21,829 nucleotides of DNA, from contig JAANSK020264161.1 of assembly GCA_011763485.2 (NCBI GenBank), forward strand, positions 1-21,829, in the 5' to 3' direction. The number at the start of each line of letters is the position of its first letter. Within the stretch, counting starts at the first letter, position 1. The translations under genes and the position numbers were made by a program. Positions 9,605 through 20,348 of this stretch are shown here, one piece after another. The stretch comes from Isoetes engelmannii. Its lineage: Eukaryota; Streptophyta; Lycopodiopsida; Isoetales; Isoetaceae. The notes beneath the pieces are model-generated. The model ran no database searches, was not told the DNA's origin, and saw only the letters and a program-made list of their open reading frames with translations.

Positions 9605-10255
9605 CTCCTCGGGGCAGCCGGTGAGCTCCTGAGTATTGGAGTACGCCAAGGTTGCCCCCTCTCGCCTACATTGTTTGGCATTGACCAGTTGGAGCAGTAG
9701 ATGACCCAGCACGATGGAGTCGGCACCCCGCTGGTGCATCACGTTGTCAGGCAGCTAATCTACACCGATGACATTGACCTCCTAGCTCACGTTGCGGAGG
9801 ACATGCAGTGCCACGTGGATGCAGCCACCCTTTGCCAGCACACCAGCATGCGAGTCAACCTCGCGAATACTAAGGTCCTGCTGATCTCGTCCTCTCGGCA
9901 CCCGCGCACACCCTCCTTCACATACCAAGAGGAAACTGTAGAGGTCGTTCCCACCTATAAGTATTTGGGAATTGAGCTCTAAACTACCATGTACTGGGAT
10001 AGCTGTATCCGACTGGGGGTGGCAGCCGACTGGAAGGTCTTGCACGCCATGCAGAATAGCAGTTACCAGGCACAGCTGCACGCCTAGGACCACCAGTCGC
10101 GCCTCTTCAGGGCTCTGGTTGAACCGGTACTCTTGTACGGCTTGGAAGTTTGGGGCCCGGTCATTTTCGCCGCCGCCTGGGGTGACCTTGAGCGAGTGCA
10201 GAAGGCTTTCTTGGCGAGCGCACTCGGGATGAAGCAGGTTTCCTCCCGCTCCAGA
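9605..10255 (+). pseudogene. LINE (non-LTR retrotransposon) reverse-transcriptase remnant
   Basis: One frame reads through typical LINE RT motifs: GVRQGCPLSPTLFG (9638-9679), then YTDDIDLLA (9761-9787), the YxDD-type catalytic motif with two Asp, then LANTKVLL (9862-9885), YKYLGIEL (9959-9982), and the thumb-like RALVEPVLLYGLEVWG and LERVQKAFLASALGMK to about 10234. In-frame stops at 9698-9700, 9983-9985 and 10085-10087 break it. Residues expected after LFG are missing. The endonuclease and the fingers domain upstream are absent, consistent with the 5' truncation usual for LINEs. The block is visibly more GC-rich than its flanks, so it is a fairly recent insertion or came from a GC-rich family. 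It is not functional. Confidence 0.9.
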
Positions 10256-10299
10256 GAGCCGCCATCTAACAATAGGTCAATTATTGCCTCCATTCTGAC

Positions 10300-10460
10300 T
10301 GTCATAAAAAATGGGGATTCCACCTTAAGAACCAACAATCTTGCCTTTGCTTTATATAAAGTGAGAACTGGCAGGTTTGTCTTGGTTGTTCTTTGAAACT
10401 GATGCAAAATGGGAACCAGTAATCTTGTCTTTGCTTCTCTCCTGCAACTGATGGAAAGCA
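10300..10460 (+). repeat. Diverged tandem duplication after the LINE remnant
   Basis: AAAATGGG followed by AATCTTGCCTTTGCTT (about 10338) recurs as AAAATGGG with AATCTTGTCTTTGCTT (about 10422). Both are followed by a sequence ending in AACTG. The period is about 84 bp. It may belong to the LINE 3' region. Confidence 0.45.
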
Positions 10461-10478
10461 AGAAATTTCCACTACACT

Positions 10479-10519
10479 CCATTCCATTCCATTCCATTCC
10501 ATTCCATTCCATTCCATTC
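10479..10519. repeat. (CCATT)n microsatellite, about 8 copies
   Basis: A perfect pentanucleotide run of 41 bp, which on the minus strand reads (GGAAT)n. It lies about 220 bp beyond the LINE remnant. The CCATTCC motif also forms the arms of the foldback element at 7359-7450; a link is not shown. Confidence 0.95.
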
Positions 10520-11325
10520 TTCGGCGCCCTTTTTTTCTTTAAGGATTTTTTTGCGGATAAACTAGCATGCTTCCTTGGTTTCTTCTTCCTTTAGACCTTA
10601 ACCAAACGAAATCTAGGGTCTTTGTTTATGTCCTTGATAGCATTACTCAAAACGGCCTCTTCTTCCTCCAGTTGTTGTGTGGATACTTGTATAGCAACTT
10701 GAGAAGGTTGCCTAGGGGAAGATCCTGGCATATATCATGTTCTCATAGTTCTTGAGATCCCAACCTCTGCTTCCAAGACAGTTTGTGTTTTCCAATACTG
10801 TCTAAGGATTATAACACATGTGATACGTAAGATTTGAACACATGTTCGAGGATATCTTTTGTGATAACTCTTGAGAGCATGTCAGAGGAACCACTAGTAG
10901 ATGCACATTGCTTCACACCACGTTTTAAAATAATGCAATGTAACAACAATGAATAATGTACGTGCCTTTTATGCATGGACCGAAACTAAAAACTACTAAT
11001 AACAGCAAAGAATGATGCATTCACATATATCCTCAATTATAAAAACAAAAGGTGTGTCACAAGAAAGTTATGTTGAGATTGTAGAGAGCAACAGGAGTGG
11101 ACGTTGTCTTTGGGAACCCTAGTACGAGAAAAGCAAAAAGACAATGTCAAGAAGAAGACAATGGTACTAAGTGGTTCAGGTTTGTGATCTCCTACTGGTA
11201 TTGTGTTATGAAGTGACAATAGTAAGATCTACTCGATCTTTTCCCTTTTAACGCATCTAACATGTTCTAACATGCTTTTGTTTCTTCTACTACATGTTGC
11301 CAATCACAATTCTTGAATAAGAAAT
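10520..11325. other. AT-rich intergenic region
   Basis: No gene or RNA is recognised. A stretch at about 11183-11221 (TTTGTG-ATCTCCTACTGG, then GAAGTGACAA) has a diverged relative at about 13371-13410, so the region holds at least one dispersed repeat fragment. Confidence 0.5.
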
Positions 11326-11780
11326 AAATTGACACACCAGGTATACTTTTCTACTATGGCATATGTGTTGAACACCAATAGTGGCCATGCTTCAATTGTG
11401 TATATGTCATTCACGATCTAATGTATTCCCTATGCTTAGTTTAGCCTCATGGTCATTTTCACAGTGTCGGCGGTTCAATGTTCTATAACGTTTAGAAAAT
11501 GCATGGTTTGGCATATATGTGGCCATTGGTGGAGCATATTCCAATAGTATGGTCCTTAATACAACAGATTTCAAAAAGATGGTGGAAAGGCTAGTTCTAA
11601 AACTGATAACCACTACAAAAGTTGAACCAATGGCATTCACCTTAAAAGGCTAGTTCTAAAAAAGCGTTTCCTTGAGCTTCATTTTCTAATAATAGTAACA
11701 CAAATAGCAAGCAAAAACAATAATACCAGCAAATGAGATTACATTTTGGATTCGTGTACTGGAATACTTAGTAAAGCATG
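11326..11780 (+). repeat. Dispersed repeat, copy 1
   Basis: Four landmarks occur here in the same order as at 19670-20400: ACACCAGGTATA-TTTTC-TACTA (11333), GGAGCATATTCCAAT (about 11532), GGCTAGTTCTAAAA then TTTCCTTG (about 11648), and AGCAAATGAGATTACATTTT (11728). The spacing differs because the other copy carries extra tandem duplications and A runs. The family is unknown and no coding region lies in it. Confidence 0.6.
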
Positions 11781-11813
11781 TTTCCCGTGCTACAAGACAA
11801 TAAACAGCTGGGT

Positions 11814-11855
11814 ATGGAATTAATAACAGTAGCAATGGAATTAATAACAGTGGCA
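11814..11855. repeat. 21-bp tandem duplication
   Basis: ATGGAATTAATAACAGT occurs at 11814 and 11835 followed by AGCA or GGCA: two nearly identical 21-bp units. Confidence 0.9.
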
Positions 11856-12588
11856 ACTTATCTACATGTATTTAAAGAAGTGGATTTTAACATTTTGAGC
11901 GCGAAAGCAATTAGCTGGACCCTTCCAAGCAGAAGATCCAGCAAATATTAGGCACCAATATTGTTGTGCTTAAACAATGTACAATAATATATTCCAAAAC
12001 AAAACTACAAAATGCAAGCCTGCACGTTGCTTCAAGTTATGTGGAAATGGCAAAAGGGAGGCGATTATTGCCAGAGTAGGGCAAGCTGGCTGGTCTGGCA
12101 AGAATTGCCTTCCTTTTTCCATTTCCACGCGTCAAGGAAAGCCATGACTTGATGTCTAGAGATGGCATGATGATCCAGGGTTCAGCTTCAAGTTTTTAGC
12201 TATGGCCGATGATGCAGGTTCAGCAAATGAGCTACTGATAACGGGCTATGGCGATTCTTCAAACGGCTGTAACAGGTCATCACAAGAATGATTAACTGTT
12301 TATCATTCTTGATTAGAATGGTCACCACATGGCGGCCATTCATTGGAGGATAATCAAGAATATGAATCCACTTTCCTTGACATTTTTTGTATCAACAAAT
12401 AAATTAAAGAGTCGCTAATTCTCCAAATCTCATGTGTTTTATGGTAAGGTTTTCCATTTATTTCTTTTATAGTAATCCGCTTTATAAATTTATGCGGTGG
12501 TGTTAATGAAGTCATGTAGCATGCAATATGTTTTAAATGAGGTCAAGCATTGAGTGCAAAAAGCACCACACATCAAATGTGTAGCTCT
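11856..12588. other. Intergenic region with one small palindrome
   Basis: No gene is seen. CAAGAATGAT (12283-12292) pairs with its complement at 12302-12311 across a 9-nt loop, a perfect 10-bp stem. Nothing around it suggests a terminator or RNA gene. Confidence 0.5.
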
Positions 12589-12805
12589 TATTTTCCCGGG
12601 CGCCTTAAATGTCAAACGCCATCATGTTTGAGCCAAAGAAAAATACATGGTGTTTTTTTGGACAACCATTTTTTTCTGCCTTGACATGTTAAAGTCATAT
12701 GAGAAAACAAAATACACAGCATTTTTGTGGACTTAGCGGATACTCTTGGATTTAAGGCCGGCTCAAACATGACAACGTTTGTTATTTATGGTGCTCGTCA
12801 TTTTC
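12589..12805. mobile_element. Diverged foldback (MITE-like) element, about 217 bp
   Basis: CATGTTTGAGCC (12623-12634) and its exact complement (12760-12771) are the inner ends of longer arms, about 45 bp each, that pair with several mismatches (12589-12634 with 12760-12805). Between them, AAATACATGGTGTTTTTTTGG is echoed about 60 bp later by AAATACACAGCATTTTTGTGG, an internal direct repeat. No open frame is present, so if this is a mobile element it is non-autonomous. I see no clear target duplication. Confidence 0.4.
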
Positions 12806-13499
12806 CTAAATAGTCTTGTCCAAGCACTTATAAAATCACACTAGAATATGATCTTTAGGAAATGGACAAATAGTAGGATTATTTATGATGTTAAGTATTT
12901 TCAAATCTCTTCAAGTTTAGATTAGCCAATAGAAAAATAATTATAAAGAAGAATATCTAACATGCAAGATATACTGCAGTGAACTTAAACATCAGTCCTT
13001 CTAACATTCTAGAAGCAAGTCATGTTTGAGATATAGATTTCTCTCTCTTTTCTTTTTCCTTCTTAAATAGAACTTTATTCAACAACCACATAAAAACAGA
13101 AATATAATGCACAAACATGCTAAAACCACAGTAGATAAATTGGTCCCACTAAACATTTAGGACTGGACGTGAAGATAATCTTCCCATATCAATTTGGTCA
13201 AGCCAAGAACAATAACCACGCTTTAAAATATGGTAGGACTTTTAGAAATCTTTGTTTAGAATTTTCACCTTCCTTGTGAGAACGGTTACTTGTACTTTCA
13301 AAGAATAGTTTTCCTTTTCCATGGTGGGCAACCATTGCATCTGGACTTAACTTTCTATTTTGCACGTACGTTTGAGACCTCCTTGTGGTATGGTGTTTTG
13401 AAGTGACAACTCAGATATATAGCATGTCCTTACAAGCTTCACATTGGTTTATTGCCCGAATGAAAGTGACTACTTACTCATAAGCAGCAATACCTTGCA
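12806..13499. other. AT-rich intergenic region
   Basis: No gene is recognised. About 13371-13410 resembles 11183-11221 (see the region at 10520-11325). The remainder shows no structure I can name. Confidence 0.5.
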
Positions 13500-13950
13500 T
13501 GCATCCACACTGGTAGAACTAAATAGCTCGTGGCAGAAGAACTCGGCGGAGGCAGCGGAAGAACAACTCAACAAGACTACCAATTGACAACTCGATGGAA
13601 ATATAACTTGATGGAGAAGAATAGATTCACAACGAAAGAGAACACGATGTTGAAGAGCATTCATAGGGGAAGAACAACCCAAGGGAGAAGAATGCTAAGA
13701 CTACCAATTTGCCATCACCTCAAACTTGGAGTAGAAAGAAGTCCACACAAACTCAGAATAGAAAGAAACTTGAAATCCTGGCTTTTAACTAGTACTTTAA
13801 CTATTACTTTAGCTCTGTAACGTTGTCAACCATCCATATCTTATATAGGCAAGATATCAACCTGTCCAAATCAAAGATCCCAAAGCATATCCTAAAACCT
13901 CATCCTCCATCTTAGAACAAGGTGATGTCGCACAGAGGGTTGCTTGATAA
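13500..13950 (-). mobile_element. Possible LTR fragment, minus strand
   Basis: On the minus strand, 13840-13870 reads TTGCCTATATAAGATATGG, a promoter-like TATA box of the kind common in plant LTRs. It lies between a GA-rich segment (13520-13790) and sequence ending near CGCACA at 13935. The plus-strand open frame across 13530-13820 is low-complexity and Lys/Arg/Thr-rich, not a recognisable protein. I could not find matching LTR ends, a primer-binding site or a second copy, so this is a weak inference. Confidence 0.2.
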
Positions 13951-14394
13951 GAGCTACATATCCTCTGGAGTATGGTGTGTGTTAATAATATGGGCAAAAA
14001 GGCCTGATACAATTGTTAACAAATCTACCGAGTAAATTAATGTTGGCTACTATGTCATACTATTGAAAGGATGCATGTGAACGATGACGAAATGTTAAAC
14101 AATGACGTAAGGAATGAAAATATTATTTATATCATTGGAGAAGCTCGGGTCGGAATTATTCGAAGCTTTGAGTAGCAGTTGCAAGACGAACTACAAGACG
14201 AACGCCCCATAGGAGATATATTAGATGCTAATCCATCCCGATATTAAGGTTGTCATGAATGTATAGGAACAAAAGTAAAGCCTTTGTTGGAAAGGCATGA
14301 TATAGTAATTTGTATCAAACTCAAAGGGATCCAAATTTAAGTCTTATTTTGTCTCAAAGTCAAAGGGACGAACACCAAATATAGTCTACCACAT
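13951..14394. other. AT-rich intergenic region
   Basis: No gene or structured element is recognised. A short repeated phrase (CTCAAAG-CAAAGGGA, about 14320 and 14355) leads into the following tandem duplication. Confidence 0.45.
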
Positions 14395-14479
14395 GGTCAA
14401 ATACAAAATAAAGAGTTTGGTACTCGTCATCCATCGACTACAATAAGGTCAAATACAAAATGAAGAGTTTGGTACTCGT
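14395..14479. repeat. 52-bp tandem duplication
   Basis: GGTCAAATACAAAATAAAGA with GTTTGGTACTCGT occurs at 14395 and, with one substitution (TAAAG to TGAAG), at 14447. The second unit is incomplete. Confidence 0.9.
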
Positions 14480-16072
14480 ATACATGACAACTTTGCATGC
14501 TTAAGCATGACGCTCAAATTTGTGGTTATAATAGTCTTGTATTATGATACTAATTCCAACATTAATATATATTACTAATGTATATCTAAAACCAACAACA
14601 TTATTCAGTGCATGGTGTATTTCAGTAGCAAAATACATGCAGTTTGAAGTTTGAAAGGTGGTGTATTTATATGATTGATCTGTTTGCAATTCTTCTGCCA
14701 TTTTCAATTAAAAGATACAACGACCTTTGTACGCTTAAACAACCTCCTAATAGCTTCCAAGGAATTGATAGTAGGAGACATGATTATAAGCAGAATATCA
14801 ACATTATTAAAGTACCTAAAGACCAATATTTAAATAAACAAAACAATTATGCATCATTGCTTTGTTTATGTAGCAATCTAATTTCAACTTATAAGAGGAA
14901 AATAGAACATGCATACCACTTCAATTAAGAGTTTAAGAATAGTGATCTTGTTGTTGCTAGTGTTCCAAGAAGCAAGAAATTGTTGAGTTTGAAGGCCAGC
15001 ACATTGAAGGATTATGGAGCTTTGCACCGACTACAACAATCAACTGATTCAAACAAGATATCGCTTCAGAGATTTAAGCCTGCCAAATACTACCTCTGAT
15101 GTTGTTTCAATCTCATCTCAGCGTAAGTCATTTCCAAAACGCAATCATGTTTAACTATGCGAGGGAATGCAGTGTATAAGAACAAATTAGTTCATTCAAC
15201 ACAGCCTTCGTACTCTTAATAAACACAGATATGTATGCCACATAGAATTTATTATGATATCTATCTCATTCACATGCTGCTTGAAAAAGTGATAATCTTC
15301 TTGGTTGAAAAACTGCTTAATTGATGTTATGAAAGAGATCAGGAAATAACATATAAGCATAACACACTTATATGTATGAGGCTAAAAAGAAACTGAACCA
15401 GTGCAGACTTTAGCAGCTACATCTCTGGAAGAAGAGGTCATCGAACAGGGGAAAGCAAACAAAGCTTGTTTCATATCACATCAAGATTTGCATTGTAAGC
15501 CCATAAGCAATGCAATTAGATCAAAGATATGAAGTAGAAAGCCTGCTAACCAAACCCAAGAATTGGAGCACTAACAATGCAGAAGGAAAAAACGAACAAA
15601 ATTCATGACCTGAAAAAATGTAGAAGCTCCTCTCTATTGCAATTTGGGCAGCATCAAGCAGAAAACATCAGACAGAAAATGCATCTTCAAAAAAGACGAT
15701 CCTCCTGTCATGGTAGTTCCAGCAGCCAGGAAAAGATATGCCTTCTCAAATACGGCTGAGGCACTTATTTTACCGACAAATAAAACCCAAGCACGATTCA
15801 ACCAAGGAAGCACAGGCGGATTCAAGCAATGGCATGAAGCATGGGCGGATTCAAGTTCTGGCCTTGAAGTTCCGGGAGCATCAATGCCACAAGAAATGTC
15901 CTTCAAATCCGTCTAAGGGCTTATTCTGCCAACGAAAAGTAGGTACGTCGACGATTCAAGCAAGGCTTTACAATAAGGCTAGGTCTTCTGGCAGAATAAA
16001 TACTGGAGCCAAAACATCGACAATATGTTCTGTTTCTCTTCCATCTGAACAGGTAGCGCTTTCATGTTTCTC
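14480..16072. other. Intergenic region without a convincing gene
   Basis: At 15577-16127 several frames on both strands are open for 60-130 codons, but none shows a known domain. The sequence there contains a 28- to 30-bp repeat (GAAGCA-GGCGGATTCAAG at 15808 and 15836, with a weaker unit at 15866), which explains part of the openness. An 11-bp perfect inverted repeat (TTATTCTGCCA at 15921-15931, complement at 15989-15999) frames 79 bp. Confidence 0.45.
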
Positions 16073-16262
16073 CCTCAAATTTGCATTCCACATACCTCAT
16101 TCTATGTCTCAAAAATTGCATGCATAAAAAGATTGCATGCATGCAATCGACCTATTTTCCTTTACTGTCCTCAAATTTGCAATACAAATACCTCATTCTA
16201 TATTTAAAATACTGCATTGCGTGCATACAATCGGCCTCTTTTCCGATAATTTCCACTTCCTA
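16073..16262. repeat. 96-bp tandem duplication
   Basis: Two diverged units start at 16073 and 16169 with CCTCAAATTTGCA, continue through ATACCTCATTCTAT, and end with a GCATGCAT or GCGTGCAT-rich stretch and AATCG-CCT. Within unit 1, TGCATGCAT is further repeated. Confidence 0.8.
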
Positions 16263-17421
16263 AGGCTTTTCCCTTTATAGAGTAGACTTCAAACAGTCTC
16301 ACCTCTCCCTTTTTTCTACCTAATATGATATGTGCCCTTGACATGCAAATTATGAAATAACATTGCAAGTTCATCATAAACGAAGAAATTGTGTATAATA
16401 TTCAAAGTTGAAATACGTAGCGATTTTGTCATAAACGAAGAAATGATGCATATCATTTAAAATGCTTCAACAGACATTAATACTTTCTGCTTAAATTGCC
16501 ATTAGATCAGCCCCAAGATGTAAACCCATAAATAAACTTTTACTAAAGAAAGAGCAGATTGTCAAAACGTTCTTGTAGAAATGGTCAATTCTGTTGAAAA
16601 AAATAAAAGATACATAATCAAACAATAAGTAAACAATTTTCATAGATATGGCAAATGGAAGCCTAATGCTGACAGATCCAAGGGCCTGCATACGAAGCTA
16701 CTATCCTTCTAGAAGATGAGGATATCGAGGATGAGGTTGAATTTGAAATAAGGCAGAGATCTTTGAAGCTACTAGAGGCTATGGAATCTACAACTGGAAT
16801 GTAGGAATTGCTCTAAATAATTGTCTTTGTTCTAAAGAATCTCTGGGCCATTCTAGAGCAAGGAAATAACCATCTAAATTACAAGGTCATGCCATTGATT
16901 TGCTTTACTAGCATATTGAGACATTTGGAAGCTTTAGAAGAACAAAGGCTAGCCTTTGTTAGTAAAGCTTGTCTTTGCTGTTGACAGCCCTAAGAAATCC
17001 AAAGGAATTTCAGCGCATAGATCTTATATAATGATAAATACAAATGATAATTCCTGAAGGTTGTGCTCGAAATGTAAACAAAGAAGAAGTTACCGAGTTC
17101 CCTGTGAAGTTTATTTTGATCCCAGAACCCTTCTCCAGGTTTTTAAATATCTGTGCGTAGTTCTAAGTGCTGGCACAGGTACACTCCCATCGGCATATTG
17201 GTAAATCCGACCCACATGCCTAGAAAAGGCCATTCCTGTTAAAATGCCACACCTTTTAAAGACCATTGAGACATCGTTCCAAATGGCACCAGAGATAGCA
17301 TGAAAGCAGCAGTATTCACATAATTAATAAGTAACACACATAGGCGTATACACATGCAGGCAACACATAGCTAAGATGCCTCCCTCTAGACTCCAAAATA
17401 CTTTATTGACTTGAACAACAG
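16263..17421. other. Intergenic region with a short acidic open frame
   Basis: TCATAAACGAAGAAAT is repeated at about 16373 and 16430. Frame 16673-16804 (+) reads, in part, LLEDEDIEDEVEFEIRQR and ends at TAG. It has no start codon, no recognised domain and no flanking coding signal. It follows an AG preceded by GCTGAC and could be an exon relic or transposase scrap. Nothing else is seen. Confidence 0.4.
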
Positions 17422-18169
17422 GACCCTTTGACAATGCATCCTGCAAATTTAAGAGATCAATTACTATGAACTGCCACTTAAACATCAGATTATTTACCAT
17501 AGTGAAACAATAGACCGCAGGCCCAAAGAAGATATTAGCTGCAGGGCATAGGTTATGATCATATCCAGGAGGGGCTCATCTAACGTGTTAAAATAATTTG
17601 AAGTGGCATATACCAATTCCATGCAACAATGATTGGCATCCCAAGTAGATGGATCTAATAGTCCACTTCTAATCCTTAGAATTCACCATAGTAGACATAA
17701 AGCAAGTGCAAAGAATTTTTTGCTCAAATTCTCCAAGCAAACAAGCATGAGTTGAGAAACATAACAACCTTCATTGTGGACCTTCTTTACTTTGACCCTT
17801 TAACAATGCATCATGCAAGTTTAAGAGATCAATTACTACGAACTGCCATATAAACATCAAATTATTTGCCATGGTGAAACAATAGACCAGATACAGAGAA
17901 GATATTACCTACAGGGGTATAGAGTATGATCATGTCGTGGAGGGGCTCATCTAATGTGTTAAAACACTTTGAAGTGGCATACATCAATTCACATGTAACA
18001 ATGTTTGGCATCCCAAGTAGATGGATCTAGTAGTCCACTTCTAATACTTAAAATCACCATCAGACATAAAGCAAATGCAAAGAAATATTGAAATTCATAC
18101 ACAGATTCTCAAGCAAACAAACATGAGTTGAGAAACATAGAAACCTTAACTGTTGACTTTGTTTACTTT
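17422..18169. repeat. Tandem duplication with a period of about 374 bp
   Basis: Unit 1 (17422-17793) and unit 2 (17794-18169) align throughout. Both begin GACCCTTT-ACAATGCATC and share TTTAAGAGATCAATTACTA, GAGGGGCTCATCTAA, GGCATCCCAAGTAGATGGA and GAGTTGAGAAACATA. Differences are scattered substitutions and small indels (roughly one in eight bases by eye). After unit 2, TTGACTTTAA begins as a third unit would, then similarity stops. No open frame is conserved between the copies, so it is probably non-coding. Confidence 0.9.
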
Positions 18170-18930
18170 GACTTTAAATTCACCTGAGTTATAAAGGTAG
18201 GAAAGAAAGCCTTTGTTGGGAAATATAGGTTAATGCTCTGTAAATACCTTAATTGAATATGATTTTATATAGCGAGGTTCATTGCGCCTTTGGTCTAATT
18301 TGGGACACAACAAAATAAGAAAAGAGTTGGTATTATGATTCATGAAGTGGATCCATGTTATAAGTCCATGGTAGAGCCGCAGCAGATTTGGCATGTCGAA
18401 TTCTAACACATGCATATCTGTGGTAATTGAGGAGCTATACACGTAGATTTGATACCTTATTCTGATTCCATGAAGTCCATCAGACGTCGTTGCTCCCTTC
18501 CAAAGTCGTGATATTGATACGAATCGAGCAATATATTGAGCCCTTACATAACACCAAATAAAAAAAAACTGGAACTATCCTTGCCGTCTGGTCCACATCA
18601 AGGGATCTGCAAAACAGAACTACAAATTCGATCAGAAATGTTCTGTTCTAGCAGCATGTTTCAAATACATGTAGACATGATGGCATGCAGAGGTGACATT
18701 TTATTTACAATCAACAAAACATTGTCAAACATCACCATCTCGAACAATTCAGATAGCAATTCTCAACATGATCGGAACAGAACATAGGCACAAGACAAAC
18801 ATATAAGAACAAACATGCATGGATAACAAAATGTAACCGAAGCACCATATCTGCATTAGCAAACAGGGGGCACAAAGATCCAAAGATAGATCAAAGAGCA
18901 TGCACATGTAGAGGTGAGACAATTTGCGTA
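18170..18930. other. AT-rich intergenic region
   Basis: No gene is recognised. The open frames at 18230-18442 (-) and 18536-18787 (+) lack known motifs and are typical of chance. Confidence 0.5.
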
Positions 18931-19014
18931 GGCCAATTGTATGTCAACATAAATTTGACGTAAAAGCTTAAAGGCCAATTGTATGTCAACATAAATTTGA
19001 CATAAAAGCTCAAC
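18931..19014. repeat. 42-bp tandem duplication, nearly identical copies
   Basis: GGCCAATTGTATGTCAACAT then AAATTTGAC and TAAAAGCT occurs at 18931 and 18973. The units differ at only about three positions, so this is one of the youngest duplications in the window. Confidence 0.95.
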
Positions 19015-19669
19015 GGTAGAACCACCATGTGCAAAATAGAAAAGAAGACCCGAATGTAGTATCTAAACCCAAGTGAAGCAACAAAAGTATGTGCAACGAA
19101 CCTGATTTACGAAATCTGGTTTGAAATCCAACGAGGGAATTCTCATACATATTCCTATTATGGCATGAGGGAAACCATCTTCAAATTTGCATTAACACAG
19201 ACTTGCTCAGACAGAACTTATTCACAATTCCTTTTTGAATTCGCAGGAATAACTTACATGGAGGTCCCATTTGCTAAGGAAGAGAGTACCCTTTCTAAAA
19301 TCGACTACAACACAACCTTCTTTATGAAAAAATGAGGACCCATAATCCTGAAGTAGAGAACTAAGCTGGATTCAGCAAAGAAAAACCAAAGAGGAAAGAA
19401 TCCGAATCTTTTCTCCCGCACATGCATATAGATCTCATGTATGATGCTTCCTCTTCTCCAAATTTCGCTTCCTAAGACGCCTAAGGCTTTACCTTAGCTT
19501 CCTAAGGCTGTACTTTTAACTCATGCAGCTTAAATCAATCTCGACCATCCTTCTATGTTGCCAATGTAATCTGCACCATTCGTTTAGTATCAATTAAGAA
19601 TTTCTGTTTTTTTTTTCACTCCACCAGGGTTTTCCCTTCGGGCAACCCAAAAATCCTAGAAACAAAAAG
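19015..19669. other. Intergenic region with a UUCG-type hairpin
   Basis: No gene is recognised. CTTCCTAAG motifs recur at about 19468-19510 and resemble 16257-16265. At 19627-19648, GGGTT and AACCC flank CCCTTCGGG, which in RNA would form a short stem capped by a C(UUCG)G tetraloop. Confidence 0.45.
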
Positions 19670-20312
19670 TACATACACACCGGGTATATTTTCCTACTAG
19701 AGAGTATGTAGTACCTTGATGTGAAAGTGACTACACCAAGTATATTTCTCTACTAGAGAGTATGTACTACCTTGATGCGGATGTAAATATTCACCAGGTA
19801 TATTTTGCTAGTAGAGGATATGTAATGCTTTGATGCTTATGGACGAGATGCCTACTCTTTAGGGTGGGTTTATATACAGCGATGTCACCATGATCATCAC
19901 CTTAATGTAAAATGCCTCGCCCTTTTCAAAGAGCATCAAGGGCATCTTCAATTAGCAAAGGCTAAAACAGGGCCAATAGCCGTTATCATCACCATTATGT
20001 AAAATGCCTCACCCTTTGTCACAAATCGTACAGGGCATCATCAATTGGCAACGGGTAAAACAGGGCCTATCGGAGCTGTCACATGTGAACCCAACCTTAC
20101 ACATAGGTACAGGCTTATGTGAACTCGGCCTTTCTTACACATAGCTTGGCATGTGGATACCCATCGATGGGGCATATTCCAATGTCTGATGGTCTTTACC
20201 TTCTAAAACTAACCATCATAAAAAAAAAAAAAATCCCTCAAAGGTCAGTTCTGAAACAGCCTTTCCTTGGAACTTCCTGGTCACTACCTGGGCTAATAAT
20301 GAAGGCCAATAA

Positions 20313-20348
<36 letters not shown>

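Noticed and set aside
10302-10517. Repetitive minus-strand open frames reading MEWNG repeats
   Set aside because: They are translations of the (CCATT)n microsatellite and have no independent support.
13530-13820. Plus-strand open frame of about 96 codons as a gene
   Set aside because: It begins at GTG, and the product is low-complexity (Lys, Arg, Thr) with no domain. It lies in a GA-rich, probably repeat-derived stretch.
15577-16127. Overlapping open frames of 60-129 codons on both strands as a gene
   Set aside because: No frame shows a recognisable domain. All frames are open together, partly because of the 28- to 30-bp repeat, and no splice-consistent gene model could be made.
17422-18169. 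CRISPR-like or prokaryotic repeat array
   Set aside because: There are just two long diverged units in a plant nuclear context, with no short regular repeats or spacers.
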